In this document: positions 42,168 to 50,418 of the stretch, piece by piece
Layout: every line of letters starts with the position of its first letter
How positions within the stretch are numbered: position 1 is the stretch's first letter
Source: Anaerophaga thermohalophila DSM 12881
GTDB lineage: Bacteria; Bacteroidota; Bacteroidia; Bacteroidales; Marinilabiliaceae
DNA: 64,000 nucleotides
Direction: 5' to 3'
Assembly: GCF_000191885.1 (NCBI RefSeq)
Contig: NZ_AEWI01000013.1
Span: 1 to 64,000, forward strand
Notes under the pieces: generated by a model
Database searches by the model: none
What the model was told of the DNA's origin: nothing
The model's input: only the letters and a program-made list of their open reading frames with translations
Position numbers and translations under genes: made by a program

Positions 42168-44423
42168 TTATTTTTTTATCGCTGCCACAAAATCGCGTTG
42201 CGCCTTCAATAAATTAACAAGGTGCAAGAGCATATTTTGTGTTTCATGCAAAATCGACAGATAAAGCATGCTTATTTTTGTGCCTGCTTTTTCCTTCTTG
42301 ATGCGCTTCAATTGTTTTTTGCGCATTCCCTTGATAACATCAATCAGTTTTGATTGTTCGTCAACCAAGTCCTTAAGGTGTGAAAAATCAGACTGGTCAA
42401 TTATATTGTTGGCCTTCGTGATCAGTGATCTGACTTTGCTTTCCAGAATATTAATTTCTTCAAACTGTGCCTCAGAGAAAACTTTGTGATTGTTGTCCAG
42501 ATGCTCATAACAAGGATTCACAATGAACGTAAGCGAGTGTACGGTTTCACGAAGGTAGTCCACCACCTGTACATAATAGAGGCCTGAATCAATCGATTCT
42601 TCCTGAAGTTTGCGTACGGTATTGTAAATATTGTTTTTCAGTTTCTTGGTACGCTTGTTAAGCGAGGCAACTTCTTTTGTGTTTTCCTTCAGGTGTTTTC
42701 TATCCTCAGCTTCGAAGAAGTTAAGAGATTCGCTGTAGAGTTTTGAAATGTCCTTCAGCACGCTGGAAACACTGGAACGGCATTTTTCCAGAACTTTTTC
42801 GGAAAGTATTTCACCATTTACTTCCTCTATTTCCATTTCGTTGTAAAGTTTGGTTTCGCTATCCTGCTTTTTGGTGATGACATGTGTGCGGTAAACCATG
42901 AAGGCCGCAAGCAGTACCAGTGCGAAAATGGCATAATTTCCACCAAACATCAGGATGGTTGCCATGATAAAAGCCACTGTTGCTGCAGAAAAAGCAGTAA
43001 GGAACCATCCGCCGATGACCGAAACAACACCTGTAATCCGGTAAACGGCACTTTCGCGTCCCCAGGCTCTGTCGGCCAGGGATGTTCCCATTGCAACCAT
43101 AAAGGTAACATAAGTGGTGGACAGCGGAAGTTTCATGGATGTAGCATAGGCGATCAGGATACTTGCTACAACAAGATTTACAGAAGCCCTCAGAGCGTCG
43201 AACGACGAGGCTTCTTTCCCCTTTTTTTGCTGTTCTTCTTCGTATGCTGAGATATCGAACTGTTTGTCGATAAAGTTGCGAACCTTTGCCGGGATTACCG
43301 CATTGAAGGATTTGGATATAGCTATGCTGCCTCGAACAATGGAGCGTGCAAAAAATGAAGAGCCAAATCTTTCTTCTCCTTCCGATTGTCTTCCCAGGTC
43401 GAGCGAGGTTTGAACAACCCGCCTTGCTTTTTTGGATGTCCAAAGTGTAATGACCATAATGAGTCCGGCAATTATCAACAGGTACCCTTCGGTTTTAACT
43501 TCACCTGCCAGTGAATTCATCAGTAACTGATCGGCAGGGGTTCCGGATGCCTGGTATATTTTAAAGGATTCCAGACCTGCCAGTGGCACTCCAATGAAAT
43601 TGACCAGATCGTTGCCTGCAAATGCCATGGCAAGTGCGAATGTTCCTGCCAGAACGATTACTTTCAATATGTTGAATGTAAACAACCAGTTGAGTAATTG
43701 AATTACTACGGTCCAGAATATCAGGCTGTAGAGAATGATCTGGTTCTCGTTGGATGTAATCCATGTTTGAACCTCTTCCGACATAAATGTAGCCCCCTTT
43801 GCCCCTTTGACAATCAGGAAATAGGTAATGGCTGTAATGGCGATGCCTCCCCAGAGAGCTCCGAAATATTTAAGTCTTCGTTTATAATTGAAAGAAAACA
43901 GAATCCGGGTAAAATACTGAACGATCATCCCCACGGTGAATGCGATAACCACGGAAAGCAAAATTCCGGAAATGATGGCCAGCGCTTTTGCAGAATTGAT
44001 GTATTCGGCCAGCGACATATCAGGATTGTTGGTCGATTTAATGGCTGCAACACCAATGGCAGCACCAAGTAATTCGAACACAATAGATACTGTCGTGGAA
44101 GTCGGGAGTCCGAAAGTGTTGAAAAGATCCAGAAGAATTACATCTGTCAGCATCACAGCCAGAAAGATAATCATGATCTCTTCAAAGAGAAAAAACTGCG
44201 GATTAAAAATGCCTTTCCGGGCAACTTCCATCATGCCTCCCGAGAAGCTGGCTCCCACAAAGACTCCGAGAGCAGCTATTATCATTATTACTTTAAAGGA
44301 TGCAACACGGGCTCCGATGGCAGAATTAAGAAAGTTTACAGCGTCGTTGCTGACTCCTACCACAAGGTCAGAAACAGCCAGAAGAAAAAGAACGCCGACG
44401 ATTACCAGGTAAATTGTTTCCAT
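42168..44423 (-). CDS. PiT family phosphate transporter with PhoU-like C-terminal region
   Basis: The protein has 751 aa. Residues 1-540 are the PiT permease: N-terminal GVSNDAVNFLNSAIGARV signature, GLPTSTTVSIVFELLGAAIG, and the second half repeat with LPLSTTYVTFMVAMGTSLAD. It is longer than most PiT proteins, since residues about 560-751 form a helical, charged PhoU/DUF47-like domain (SSVSSVLKDISKLYSESLNF, EVASLNKRTKKLKNNIYNTV). It moves inorganic phosphate with Na+ or H+. A perfect -7 box (44454-44461) precedes it and a terminator follows. The adjacent porin suggests a phosphate uptake locus. Confidence 0.92.
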   Translation of the reverse strand: METIYLVIVGVLFLLAVSDLVVGVSNDAVNFLNSAIGARVASFKVIMIIAALGVFVGASFSGGMMEVARKGIFNPQFFLFEEIMIIFLAVMLTDVILLDLFNTFGLPTSTTVSIVFELLGAAIGVAAIKSTNNPDMSLAEYINSAKALAIISGILLSVVIAFTVGMIVQYFTRILFSFNYKRRLKYFGALWGGIAITAITYFLIVKGAKGATFMSEEVQTWITSNENQIILYSLIFWTVVIQLLNWLFTFNILKVIVLAGTFALAMAFAGNDLVNFIGVPLAGLESFKIYQASGTPADQLLMNSLAGEVKTEGYLLIIAGLIMVITLWTSKKARRVVQTSLDLGRQSEGEERFGSSFFARSIVRGSIAISKSFNAVIPAKVRNFIDKQFDISAYEEEQQKKGKEASSFDALRASVNLVVASILIAYATSMKLPLSTTYVTFMVAMGTSLADRAWGRESAVYRITGVVSVIGGWFLTAFSAATVAFIMATILMFGGNYAIFALVLLAAFMVYRTHVITKKQDSETKLYNEMEIEEVNGEILSEKVLEKCRSSVSSVLKDISKLYSESLNFFEAEDRKHLKENTKEVASLNKRTKKLKNNIYNTVRKLQEESIDSGLYYVQVVDYLRETVHSLTFIVNPCYEHLDNNHKVFSEAQFEEINILESKVRSLITKANNIIDQSDFSHLKDLVDEQSKLIDVIKGMRKKQLKRIKKEKAGTKISMLYLSILHETQNMLLHLVNLLKAQRDFVAAIKK

Positions 44424-44453
44424 TTGTTGAAGTAAAGTTTAATTTTCCGGTGG

Positions 44454-44461
44454 CAAACATA
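44454..44461 (-). promoter_or_regulatory. -7 promoter box of the PiT gene
   Basis: TATGTTTG on the minus strand matches TAnnTTTG; a TTTG (44477-44480) lies 15 bp further upstream, slightly closer than ideal. Confidence 0.55.
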
Positions 44462-44698
44462 GTTTCTATTCAGATGCAAAATATTTGGTTGTTGTTAATT
44501 CTGTGTTAAGGAATTGTTAAGGATTTCAATTAAATTGTTTATATTTAGAGATTTAACACCTAATCGCTACAGGTATGATGAATTTATCTATCCACCATTA
44601 ATTGCGATGGATACAATTCATCGTTCCTAACAGGCTTTTTTCTTGCTCAAGGCAGGTTATGCACTATTCAAGGCCAGCGTCTGAGCTACTTAGATCAA

Positions 44699-44841
44699 TG
44701 AGCCCGGTCTAAAAAGCATCTTTGTTGCCAAACTCGTTGTTGTTTTAAATTTTTGCATCCTCATTAACAACAAGTTAACTCCGGTAAAAAATTTAAAACG
44801 CCTTGATTTTGACAAACATACGCTTTTTATACTGCACTCAT
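44699..44841 (+). repeat. Family B MITE-like element, copy B4
   Basis: Full copy, ATGAGCCCGGTCTAAAAAGC to CTTTTTATACTGCACTCAT, with one small deletion in the middle (GGTAAAAAATTT). It lies between the divergent PiT and LysE genes. Confidence 0.85.
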
Positions 44842-44990
44842 CAACAGATTTAAAATTAGTATAATTTCAACAAAGTTATTGGCCGAAAGAAACTAAATTC
44901 AAAGATATGGAAATGTGGATAAAAAAATAACAAATATTAAAGGGTGTTTTTTTCAATTTTGCAATCTTTGTGGGCGAAAATTTGTAATTG

Positions 44991-45626
44991 ATGTACTGGA
45001 AAACACTTTTTGACGGAATAATAGTCGGATTTTCTGCATCCGTACCTTTGGGACCAATTGGTGTTTTAATCATTCAGCGAACATTGCAGAACGGCAGGTT
45101 ATCGGGTTTTTGTTCGGGTCTTGGCGCTGTAATGAGTGATGTAATTTATGCCATAATTGCGGGTTTTAGTTTGTCTTATATCGTGTCGTTTGTAGAAGCT
45201 CAGATGTTGTGGCTTCAGTTGGGAGGCGTGATTGTATTGACAGCGCTGGGAATTAAAATTTACCGCACCAACCCGGCGGTCGGATTACGACGTCAAAAGA
45301 AAGGGAAGCATAACTTGATTAAAGATTTTGTTTCAACCTTTTTTCTCACGCTCAGCAATCCGTTGGCGATTTTTCTTTTTATCGCTTTTTTTGCCATTTT
45401 TAATGTTTTCAAACCGCAATACGGATTGGCAGACCACATGATTATAATTTCCGGTGTTTTTATGGGAGCTTCCTTATGGTGGCTGATGTTGACCTCTTTG
45501 GTAGGATTGTTCCGCTCAAAAATTAACCTGCGACGACTTTACTGGATCAATAAAATTGCAGGCTCGCTTATAATTTCGCTTGTTCTGGCGGCTTTTATTG
45601 TCTGGTTAGTTAAGGAGTATGTCTGA
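44991..45626 (+). CDS. LysE family translocator
   Basis: The protein has 211 aa from the ATG at 44991, with about six membrane helices. The LysE/RhtB start FDGIIVGFSASVPLGPIGVL, RTLQNGRLSGFCSGLGAVMSD and the NPLAIFLFIAFFAIF segment are the family hallmarks. It exports amino acids or related metabolites; the substrate is unknown. An AATCTTTG box (one mismatch) lies 21 bp upstream. Confidence 0.9.
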   Translation: MYWKTLFDGIIVGFSASVPLGPIGVLIIQRTLQNGRLSGFCSGLGAVMSDVIYAIIAGFSLSYIVSFVEAQMLWLQLGGVIVLTALGIKIYRTNPAVGLRRQKKGKHNLIKDFVSTFFLTLSNPLAIFLFIAFFAIFNVFKPQYGLADHMIIISGVFMGASLWWLMLTSLVGLFRSKINLRRLYWINKIAGSLIISLVLAAFIVWLVKEYV

Positions 45627-45649
45627 GGAGATGATGTCCGTATTTTTTA

Positions 45650-46663
45650 TCAGGCGTTGAAATGATTAAATCCTTGTCCGGAAAAATCTACAGTTTTACC
45701 GTTTTCGGTCCATTCGATTTTCCCGGGGGTATTTCCATCAACAATGACACCAATGGGAGAGAGGGGATAGGGAAATTGTTTATTGTATCGGTTGGCCAGT
45801 TCGCTAAAACATGATTTTTCAACAGTAAGCAGTAACCGATAGTCTTCACCGGCAGTAACAGCCAGATTTATTGCGTTCCATCCCTCTTTGCCAGAAACTT
45901 TTATCAGATCATCGGAGAGTGGAATTTTTTCCAGTTGGATGGTCGCTTCGCATCGCGATGCTTTGAGTATGTGCGTCAGATCGGAAGCAATACCGTCAGA
46001 AATATCCATCATTGCCCTGACACCGGGATAAGAGGCGAGCCATAGTCCCTCTTTCACAGCCGGTTCAGGTTGGTTATGCCATCGGGTTAACCGATGGTAT
46101 GCGTCGTCTGTTTTGTCGATGTTTTCCAGAATTATTTTCAGTCCGCCTCCTGAATCACCCAATGGACCAGTAACACAAATTATATCACCTGGTCTGGCAG
46201 ACGACCTTCTGCGGGCTTTTCCCCGTTCAATTTTTCCCAGGACACAGACATTGATGGTCAGTTTTCCGGGTGATTTAGTGGTATCTCCTCCCAGCAACGG
46301 AACATCATATTTTTCGCTCAGCTCCTTATAGCCCTCCATGAACCGGTCAAGATATTCAACTTCGACATCAGGAGGGATGGCTATAGAGAGAAAAGATGCC
46401 GTTGGTTGTGCGCCCATGGCGGCAATATCACTCAAATTGACAGCCAAAGACTTGTATCCCAGGAGGAATGGTGAAACTTTCTCTCTCAGAAAATGTATGT
46501 CTTCAATAAGCATATCCGTAGTTACGACCTGCTCAAATTTGTTATCAAGCGGCATGATGGCACAATCGTCACCTATTCCGGTTACTCCTTTTTCTTTTTT
46601 TTGTGCAAAGTTTTCAGAGAACCGCTCAATAAACCCGAATTCGCCAATTTCAGAAAGCTTCAT
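45650..46663 (-). CDS. thiL: Thiamine-monophosphate kinase
   Basis: The enzyme has 337 aa and phosphorylates thiamine monophosphate to thiamine diphosphate. Motifs: GIGDDCAIMP (Mg/ATP Asp residues), TTDMLIEDIHF, SLAVNLSDIAAMGA, LLGGDTTKSPG, VTGPLGDSGGG and MDISDGIASDLTHIL. The length is standard. Convergent with the LysE gene (23-bp gap) and 9 bp downstream of the C69 peptidase gene on the same strand, so possibly cotranscribed. Confidence 0.96.
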   Translation of the reverse strand: MKLSEIGEFGFIERFSENFAQKKEKGVTGIGDDCAIMPLDNKFEQVVTTDMLIEDIHFLREKVSPFLLGYKSLAVNLSDIAAMGAQPTASFLSIAIPPDVEVEYLDRFMEGYKELSEKYDVPLLGGDTTKSPGKLTINVCVLGKIERGKARRRSSARPGDIICVTGPLGDSGGGLKIILENIDKTDDAYHRLTRWHNQPEPAVKEGLWLASYPGVRAMMDISDGIASDLTHILKASRCEATIQLEKIPLSDDLIKVSGKEGWNAINLAVTAGEDYRLLLTVEKSCFSELANRYNKQFPYPLSPIGVIVDGNTPGKIEWTENGKTVDFSGQGFNHFNA

Positions 46664-46672
46664 CAGTACAAA

Positions 46673-48349
46673 TCAGTTTTTATCCTCGGGAGGAAGTTCC
46701 TTCATTTTCAATTTTTCTCCTGCATCTTTGACAACGTTTCGGTAGTACTTCTCATCATAGCCGGGAAATTTTGGCGGATACGGATGGCCATAGTCATTTC
46801 GAAGAAATTTTCCGTCCTTTTCGGGATGAATGTTCCCGTCGAGGTACTTAATCATCAGAAACTGTCCGAGTTTCCGCCATTTTTCAACGGTTATGCGTGC
46901 CTGGTTGTGGGTGTATTCGGTGAGATATTCTCCGGCCAGAGATGGTTCCTGTTCATATAACAGGCTTGCCGTGTTATCGATGGCGGGTTGCATTTTCTCA
47001 AATTTATCTTCCAACTCTGTCTGCACTTTCCGGATATCCTCAATCATGTAGCTGTAGCGGCTGTATGACATATTGGAAACCCAGTTGAAAACCCAAAAAG
47101 CAGCATCCGGGCTAAACTCAAGCATATTGCCGTTTCCTTCTGCATATTCGTAAGGTGCACTTTCAATGCCGGCATACATGGGAACATAGACCGAAGCATT
47201 GGCATCATCAACACCAAACCAGAGAATGCCACCAACAGGGTTTGGAAGCCAGTTACGCATTTGTGCCACAAACGAGAATCCGGTTTGCTGAGTGGCAATG
47301 GCACGTTCGTTGAGGTATTCCACGCTGTCTACTTCCCATGTCAGGGGTCGCCAGCGATAGGGCACTTTAAACGGACCGGCTCCTGCATCTTTTGTCATGT
47401 CGAGTGGCGTCCCTTCAAAATGATCGCGCATGATGTTCATAATATCTCTCGTGCTTACTTTTTTCGCGGGTTGGAAAAATAAAGGCATCCGCTCCTCCGA
47501 TTCGCCCATGATGAAATCCGTATATCTGTCGGCCTCTTTTTCATTGACATGACGAAATGCACTCCATACCCTGGCTTCGCAAAACCGAATGGCACCGTAA
47601 TCTAAGGGAGCATAAGCATCGGCAAAGCTGAAATCCTTGTTTTTACCATCAAAATACCCCTGTTCACGGGCAAAAGAGATGACATCGTGTGAGTAGAGGC
47701 AATTTTCTTCATCGTTCAGAGGAAACGTAGTAATACGGGCCTGGTTGGCGTGTGCAGTCATGTATCCATCAGGCACTTTACGTGCAACCCATACAGCTCC
47801 TTTGTTGTTCGGCCCTTTGCCAATCATTTCCATGATCCAGACTTCATTGGGATCGGCAATGGAAAAGCTTTCGCCTGAGCTGTAATAGCCGTACTCTTCA
47901 ACAAGCGACGTCATGATATTGATGGCATCGCGAGCGGTTTTTGCCCGTTGTAAAGCAACATATATCAGGCTTCCGTAATCCATAATGCCTGTAGTATCGC
48001 GCAGTTTACTGCGACCACCAAAGGTTGTTTCGGCTATTGAAACCTGGTTCTCATTCATGTTTCCGATTACTTTATAGGTATGGGAAACCTGCTTTATCTG
48101 TCCCAAATATTTTCCGGTATCCCATTCATATATATCGAGCATAGCATCTTCGGGATGGTCCTGAGCCGGCCAGAAATACAATTCGCCGTAAAGAACATGC
48201 GAATCGGCGGCATACGTGATCATTGTGGAACCGTCCACGGAGGCATTCTTTGAAACCAAAATGTTAGTACAGGCATAAATTCCGGATGTGTTCATCGAAA
48301 ATCCGGTAATCAGGGCGATTATCCCAAGTAAATTCAGTGTTTTTTTCAT
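46673..48349 (-). CDS. Peptidase C69 family dipeptidase
   Basis: The protein has 558 aa. The signal peptide ends before Cys27 (SGIYA-CTNILVSK); in this Ntn-hydrolase family the exposed Cys is the nucleophile. Conserved segments are TMITYAADSHVLYGELYFWP, NENQVSIAETTFGGR, and GESFSIADPNEVWIMEMIGKG followed by GAVWVARKVPDGYMTAHAN. It is related to Lactobacillus PepD. Exported, so probably periplasmic peptide breakdown. A perfect -7 box lies at 48394-48401, and thiL follows. Confidence 0.93.
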   Translation of the reverse strand: MKKTLNLLGIIALITGFSMNTSGIYACTNILVSKNASVDGSTMITYAADSHVLYGELYFWPAQDHPEDAMLDIYEWDTGKYLGQIKQVSHTYKVIGNMNENQVSIAETTFGGRSKLRDTTGIMDYGSLIYVALQRAKTARDAINIMTSLVEEYGYYSSGESFSIADPNEVWIMEMIGKGPNNKGAVWVARKVPDGYMTAHANQARITTFPLNDEENCLYSHDVISFAREQGYFDGKNKDFSFADAYAPLDYGAIRFCEARVWSAFRHVNEKEADRYTDFIMGESEERMPLFFQPAKKVSTRDIMNIMRDHFEGTPLDMTKDAGAGPFKVPYRWRPLTWEVDSVEYLNERAIATQQTGFSFVAQMRNWLPNPVGGILWFGVDDANASVYVPMYAGIESAPYEYAEGNGNMLEFSPDAAFWVFNWVSNMSYSRYSYMIEDIRKVQTELEDKFEKMQPAIDNTASLLYEQEPSLAGEYLTEYTHNQARITVEKWRKLGQFLMIKYLDGNIHPEKDGKFLRNDYGHPYPPKFPGYDEKYYRNVVKDAGEKLKMKELPPEDKN

Positions 48350-48393
48350 ATCAATTCAATGTTATGCTTTATTGTTTTGAGGGGGAAGAGTTG

Positions 48394-48401
48394 CAAAAAT
48401 A
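48394..48401 (-). promoter_or_regulatory. -7 promoter box of the C69 peptidase gene
   Basis: TATTTTTG on the minus strand is a perfect TAnnTTTG box, 45 bp before the start. Confidence 0.55.
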
Positions 48402-48457
48402 AGAAAAAACGGGTGACCGGACATGATAATTGACAAGATATTGGAAGAGGGGTTTAA

Positions 48458-48762
48458 AATGGGGTAGTAAGCAGCCTCGATGCTTATGATGATCTGCCCG
48501 AAAACATCCCTGACCTTTTTGCTGAAAGACCCATAATCATATCCGGGAAATACAGGGGACAACCGCAAGGTGTATTAAAAGTAACTCAACCTCAACCTCA
48601 ACCTCAACCTTAGCTGTTTGGGGACAACCGCAGGGTGTATTAAAAGTAACCGGAAAATCAGGAAAGAATACCATCTCAAAAAGCCTTGAAATTAATGCTG
48701 ATAATCATGAGAATAAGGCTCCTTATTTTATTAAAAAGGCGGAACTGTTTATTCCGCCTTTT
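48458..48762 (+). pseudogene. C-terminal fragment of a VIT/VWA-domain protein
   Basis: The frame DAYDDLPENIPDLFAERPII...SGKYRGQPQGVLKVT, continued by GKSGKNTISKSLEINADN, closely resembles the region after the VWA domain in inter-alpha-trypsin-like (VIT/VWA) proteins of Bacteroidota. It lacks start and end. It is split at 48586-48650 by a CAACCT microsatellite plus a 31-bp duplication of the adjoining bases; removing these 65 bp restores the frame. Not functional. Confidence 0.7.
48555..48650 (+). repeat. 31-bp direct repeat flanking a CAACCT tract
   Basis: The sequence starting GGGGACAACCGCAAGGTGTA (48555-48585) recurs with one mismatch at 48620-48650. Between them are about four CAACCT hexamers and CTTAGCTGTTT. 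This looks like a target duplication around an inserted satellite. Confidence 0.85.
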
Positions 48763-48764
48763 AT
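48736..48764 (+). terminator. Bidirectional terminator-type hairpin
   Basis: AAAAGGCGGAA / TTCCGCCTTTT forms an 11-bp stem with a 7-nt loop, with A and T runs on either side. Probably the terminator of the lost VIT/VWA gene. Confidence 0.8.
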
Positions 48765-48865
48765 CAGTATAAAATTAGTCTAAGTTATTGGTCTGATGGA
48801 ACTCGCATGATTATGTTTTATACATGTTCTTTTGCGACAAACCTTGTCATGCTCGTTTCATTCGT
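48763..48865 (-). repeat. Family A repeat, copy A8 (inverted)
   Basis: Complete copy on the minus strand, from GATGAAACGAGCATGACAAG-type left end (TGAAACGAGCATG) to ATACTGAT at 48763. Confidence 0.85.
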
Positions 48866-49073
48866 ATATAATTATTCTAAGTTATTGGAATGATACAACT
48901 TATCATACTTTAATTGATGTTAGATTCTTCGCTCCGCTCAGAATGACAAACTGTCTAATGTCATTCTGAGGAGGTAACGACGAAGAATCTGTTCCCTGTT
49001 TTTAGTTTCTTTGATGATTAGAGGTTAATTATACATGTTCTTTTGTGACAAACCTTGCCATGCTCGTTTCATG
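48862..49073 (-). repeat. Family A interrupted by E hairpin (A9+E2)
   Basis: Inverse counterpart of 3597-3814: A left part at 49023-49073, an E insert with GAAGAATCTGTTCCCTG and AGATTCTTCGCTCCGCTCAG, and A right part at 48862-48900. It joins copy A8 head-to-tail. Confidence 0.8.
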
Positions 49074-49283
49074 GTGATGATTTTTTATGGTATTGTTTGT
49101 AAATTACCACCTCTTTATGAAAAAAATCAATACCCGGTGTGATTATTATTGCTTGCAACTCTTTGTAGACAAGCTTGAATATTATAAAATCCCATTCTTT
49201 TATTAATTTTACCTGTCGACTTTTTCGAAAAAGGATTATTTACGACATCGTGAAATCATTAATAAAAACATATTTCCAGTTTA

Positions 49284-49925
49284 ATGAATAGCAAATTTTT
49301 CACCAACGAAGAATCCGATACATTATTAAATAAAATCAAAGGAGTATTTGAATATAAGAACATTTACTTTTTTGATGCTCTCGTGGGATATTTCCGGGCT
49401 TCGGGATATTTTCAAATTCGTGATTTTGTTGAGAAAGCTGCCGAAATTCGGGTTCTTGTGGGGATTAACATTGACAAGTTGGTTTTGGAAGCGCATCAGC
49501 AGGGTTTGCTTTTTGATCCAAATGCGGAAAAGGCCCAAGAGGAGTTTTTCCAGAGTGTCAGGCAAAACATTCAGGAGGCAAAATATGACCGTAAGGTGGA
49601 GGATGGTATGTTGCAGTTGATTGAGGAAGTGGTTAAAAAAGGGAAATCAAAGACATTGTATTCACGAGTTATCCCTGTTATTTTGTTGCGCAAAACCTTG
49701 CCAGGGCGGGAAATTAAGGGGCATAATCTGACGTGTAAGTTGTATGAAGCTAAGTCCGGAATAATAAGAATTTATCTTTTTCATGAAGAAAATAAGGGCA
49801 GAGTTATTGTTGTTGGAGGTCTTAAGGATAATCAGGATAAAGACTTGAAATCAGTAAAAAGGATAATAAAAGATTATCAGGATGAAACGAGCATGACAAA
49901 GATTGCCACAAAAGGACATGTATAA
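49284..49925 (+). CDS. Chimeric ORF: PLD/helicase N-terminal part fused to RelE/HigB-like toxin part
   Basis: The protein has 213 aa. Residues 1-112 (FTNEESDTLLNKIKGVFEYK, FFDALVGYFRASGYF, IRVLVGINIDKLV) look like the N-terminal phospholipase-D-like part of large PLD/SNF2 helicases, which normally exceed 900 aa. The text then switches to about 85 residues with the RelE/HigB-like strand order (LTCKLYEAKSGIIRIYLFHE, VIVVGGLKDNQDKDLKSVKR, IIKDYQ). The last codons (DETSMTKIATKGHV) and the stop come from family A repeat DNA. I infer a deletion that fused two genes in frame. It sits just before an XRE antitoxin gene; toxicity may be lost. Confidence 0.55.
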   Translation: MNSKFFTNEESDTLLNKIKGVFEYKNIYFFDALVGYFRASGYFQIRDFVEKAAEIRVLVGINIDKLVLEAHQQGLLFDPNAEKAQEEFFQSVRQNIQEAKYDRKVEDGMLQLIEEVVKKGKSKTLYSRVIPVILLRKTLPGREIKGHNLTCKLYEAKSGIIRIYLFHEENKGRVIVVGGLKDNQDKDLKSVKRIIKDYQDETSMTKIATKGHV

Positions 49926-49979
49926 GTTCTTGCATGCGAGTTCCATCCGACCTTGATAAATAAATTTTATGCGGATGAA
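49883..49979 (+). repeat. Family A repeat, copy A10
   Basis: Complete copy: GATGAAACGAGCATGACAAA, ACATGTATAAGTTCTTGC, CATGCGAGTTCCATCCGACC, TTTTATGCGGATGAAA. It supplies the stop codon of the upstream ORF and the start codon (49975) of the antitoxin gene. Confidence 0.9.
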
Positions 49980-50418
49980 AAGAAACGAGAATATTAAAGA
50001 AAAAATACTTAATGAACCTTCCTATTGGATCGAGGGAATTAATGGTTTTCTATATGATGCCATTGTTTCTTATATGGAAGAAAATGGCTTAAACAGGACG
50101 AAACTGGCTGAATATTTAGGAATAAGCAAAGGCCGTATTTCACAAATTCTTAATGATGGAGATATTAATTTCAGCATTGCCAAAATTATTGAAATTGCAC
50201 TGAAGGTTGGTAAATATCCTGTTTTTGAGTTGCAGGATAAACAAGAATATTTGAATCGTTCTCCAAAAACAAAAAATGTGGTGAATATGGTTATGGATTA
50301 TGACACGGAATCTTTTGCTGACCAGGAAATTCATGAAGATGGTTCAGATGCTGAGACTCCGGTTGTGTCCATAAATAATAATTATACTATAGAAAATCAA
50401 TTGGCTTATAGCGAATAA
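49975..50418 (+). CDS. XRE-type helix-turn-helix antitoxin
   Basis: The protein has 147 aa from ATG 49975 at the end of repeat A10. Residues about 5-30 (EKILNEPSYWIEGINGFLYD) and the helix-turn-helix at 40-85 (LNRTKLAEYLGISKGRISQI, LNDGDINFSIAKIIEIAL) match antitoxin-like XRE proteins. The C-terminal 50 residues are acidic, low in structure, and could be the chaperone-binding addiction segment seen in TAC antitoxins. The stop overlaps the next ATG (TAATG), so the two are translationally coupled. Confidence 0.75.
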   Translation: MKRNENIKEKILNEPSYWIEGINGFLYDAIVSYMEENGLNRTKLAEYLGISKGRISQILNDGDINFSIAKIIEIALKVGKYPVFELQDKQEYLNRSPKTKNVVNMVMDYDTESFADQEIHEDGSDAETPVVSINNNYTIENQLAYSE

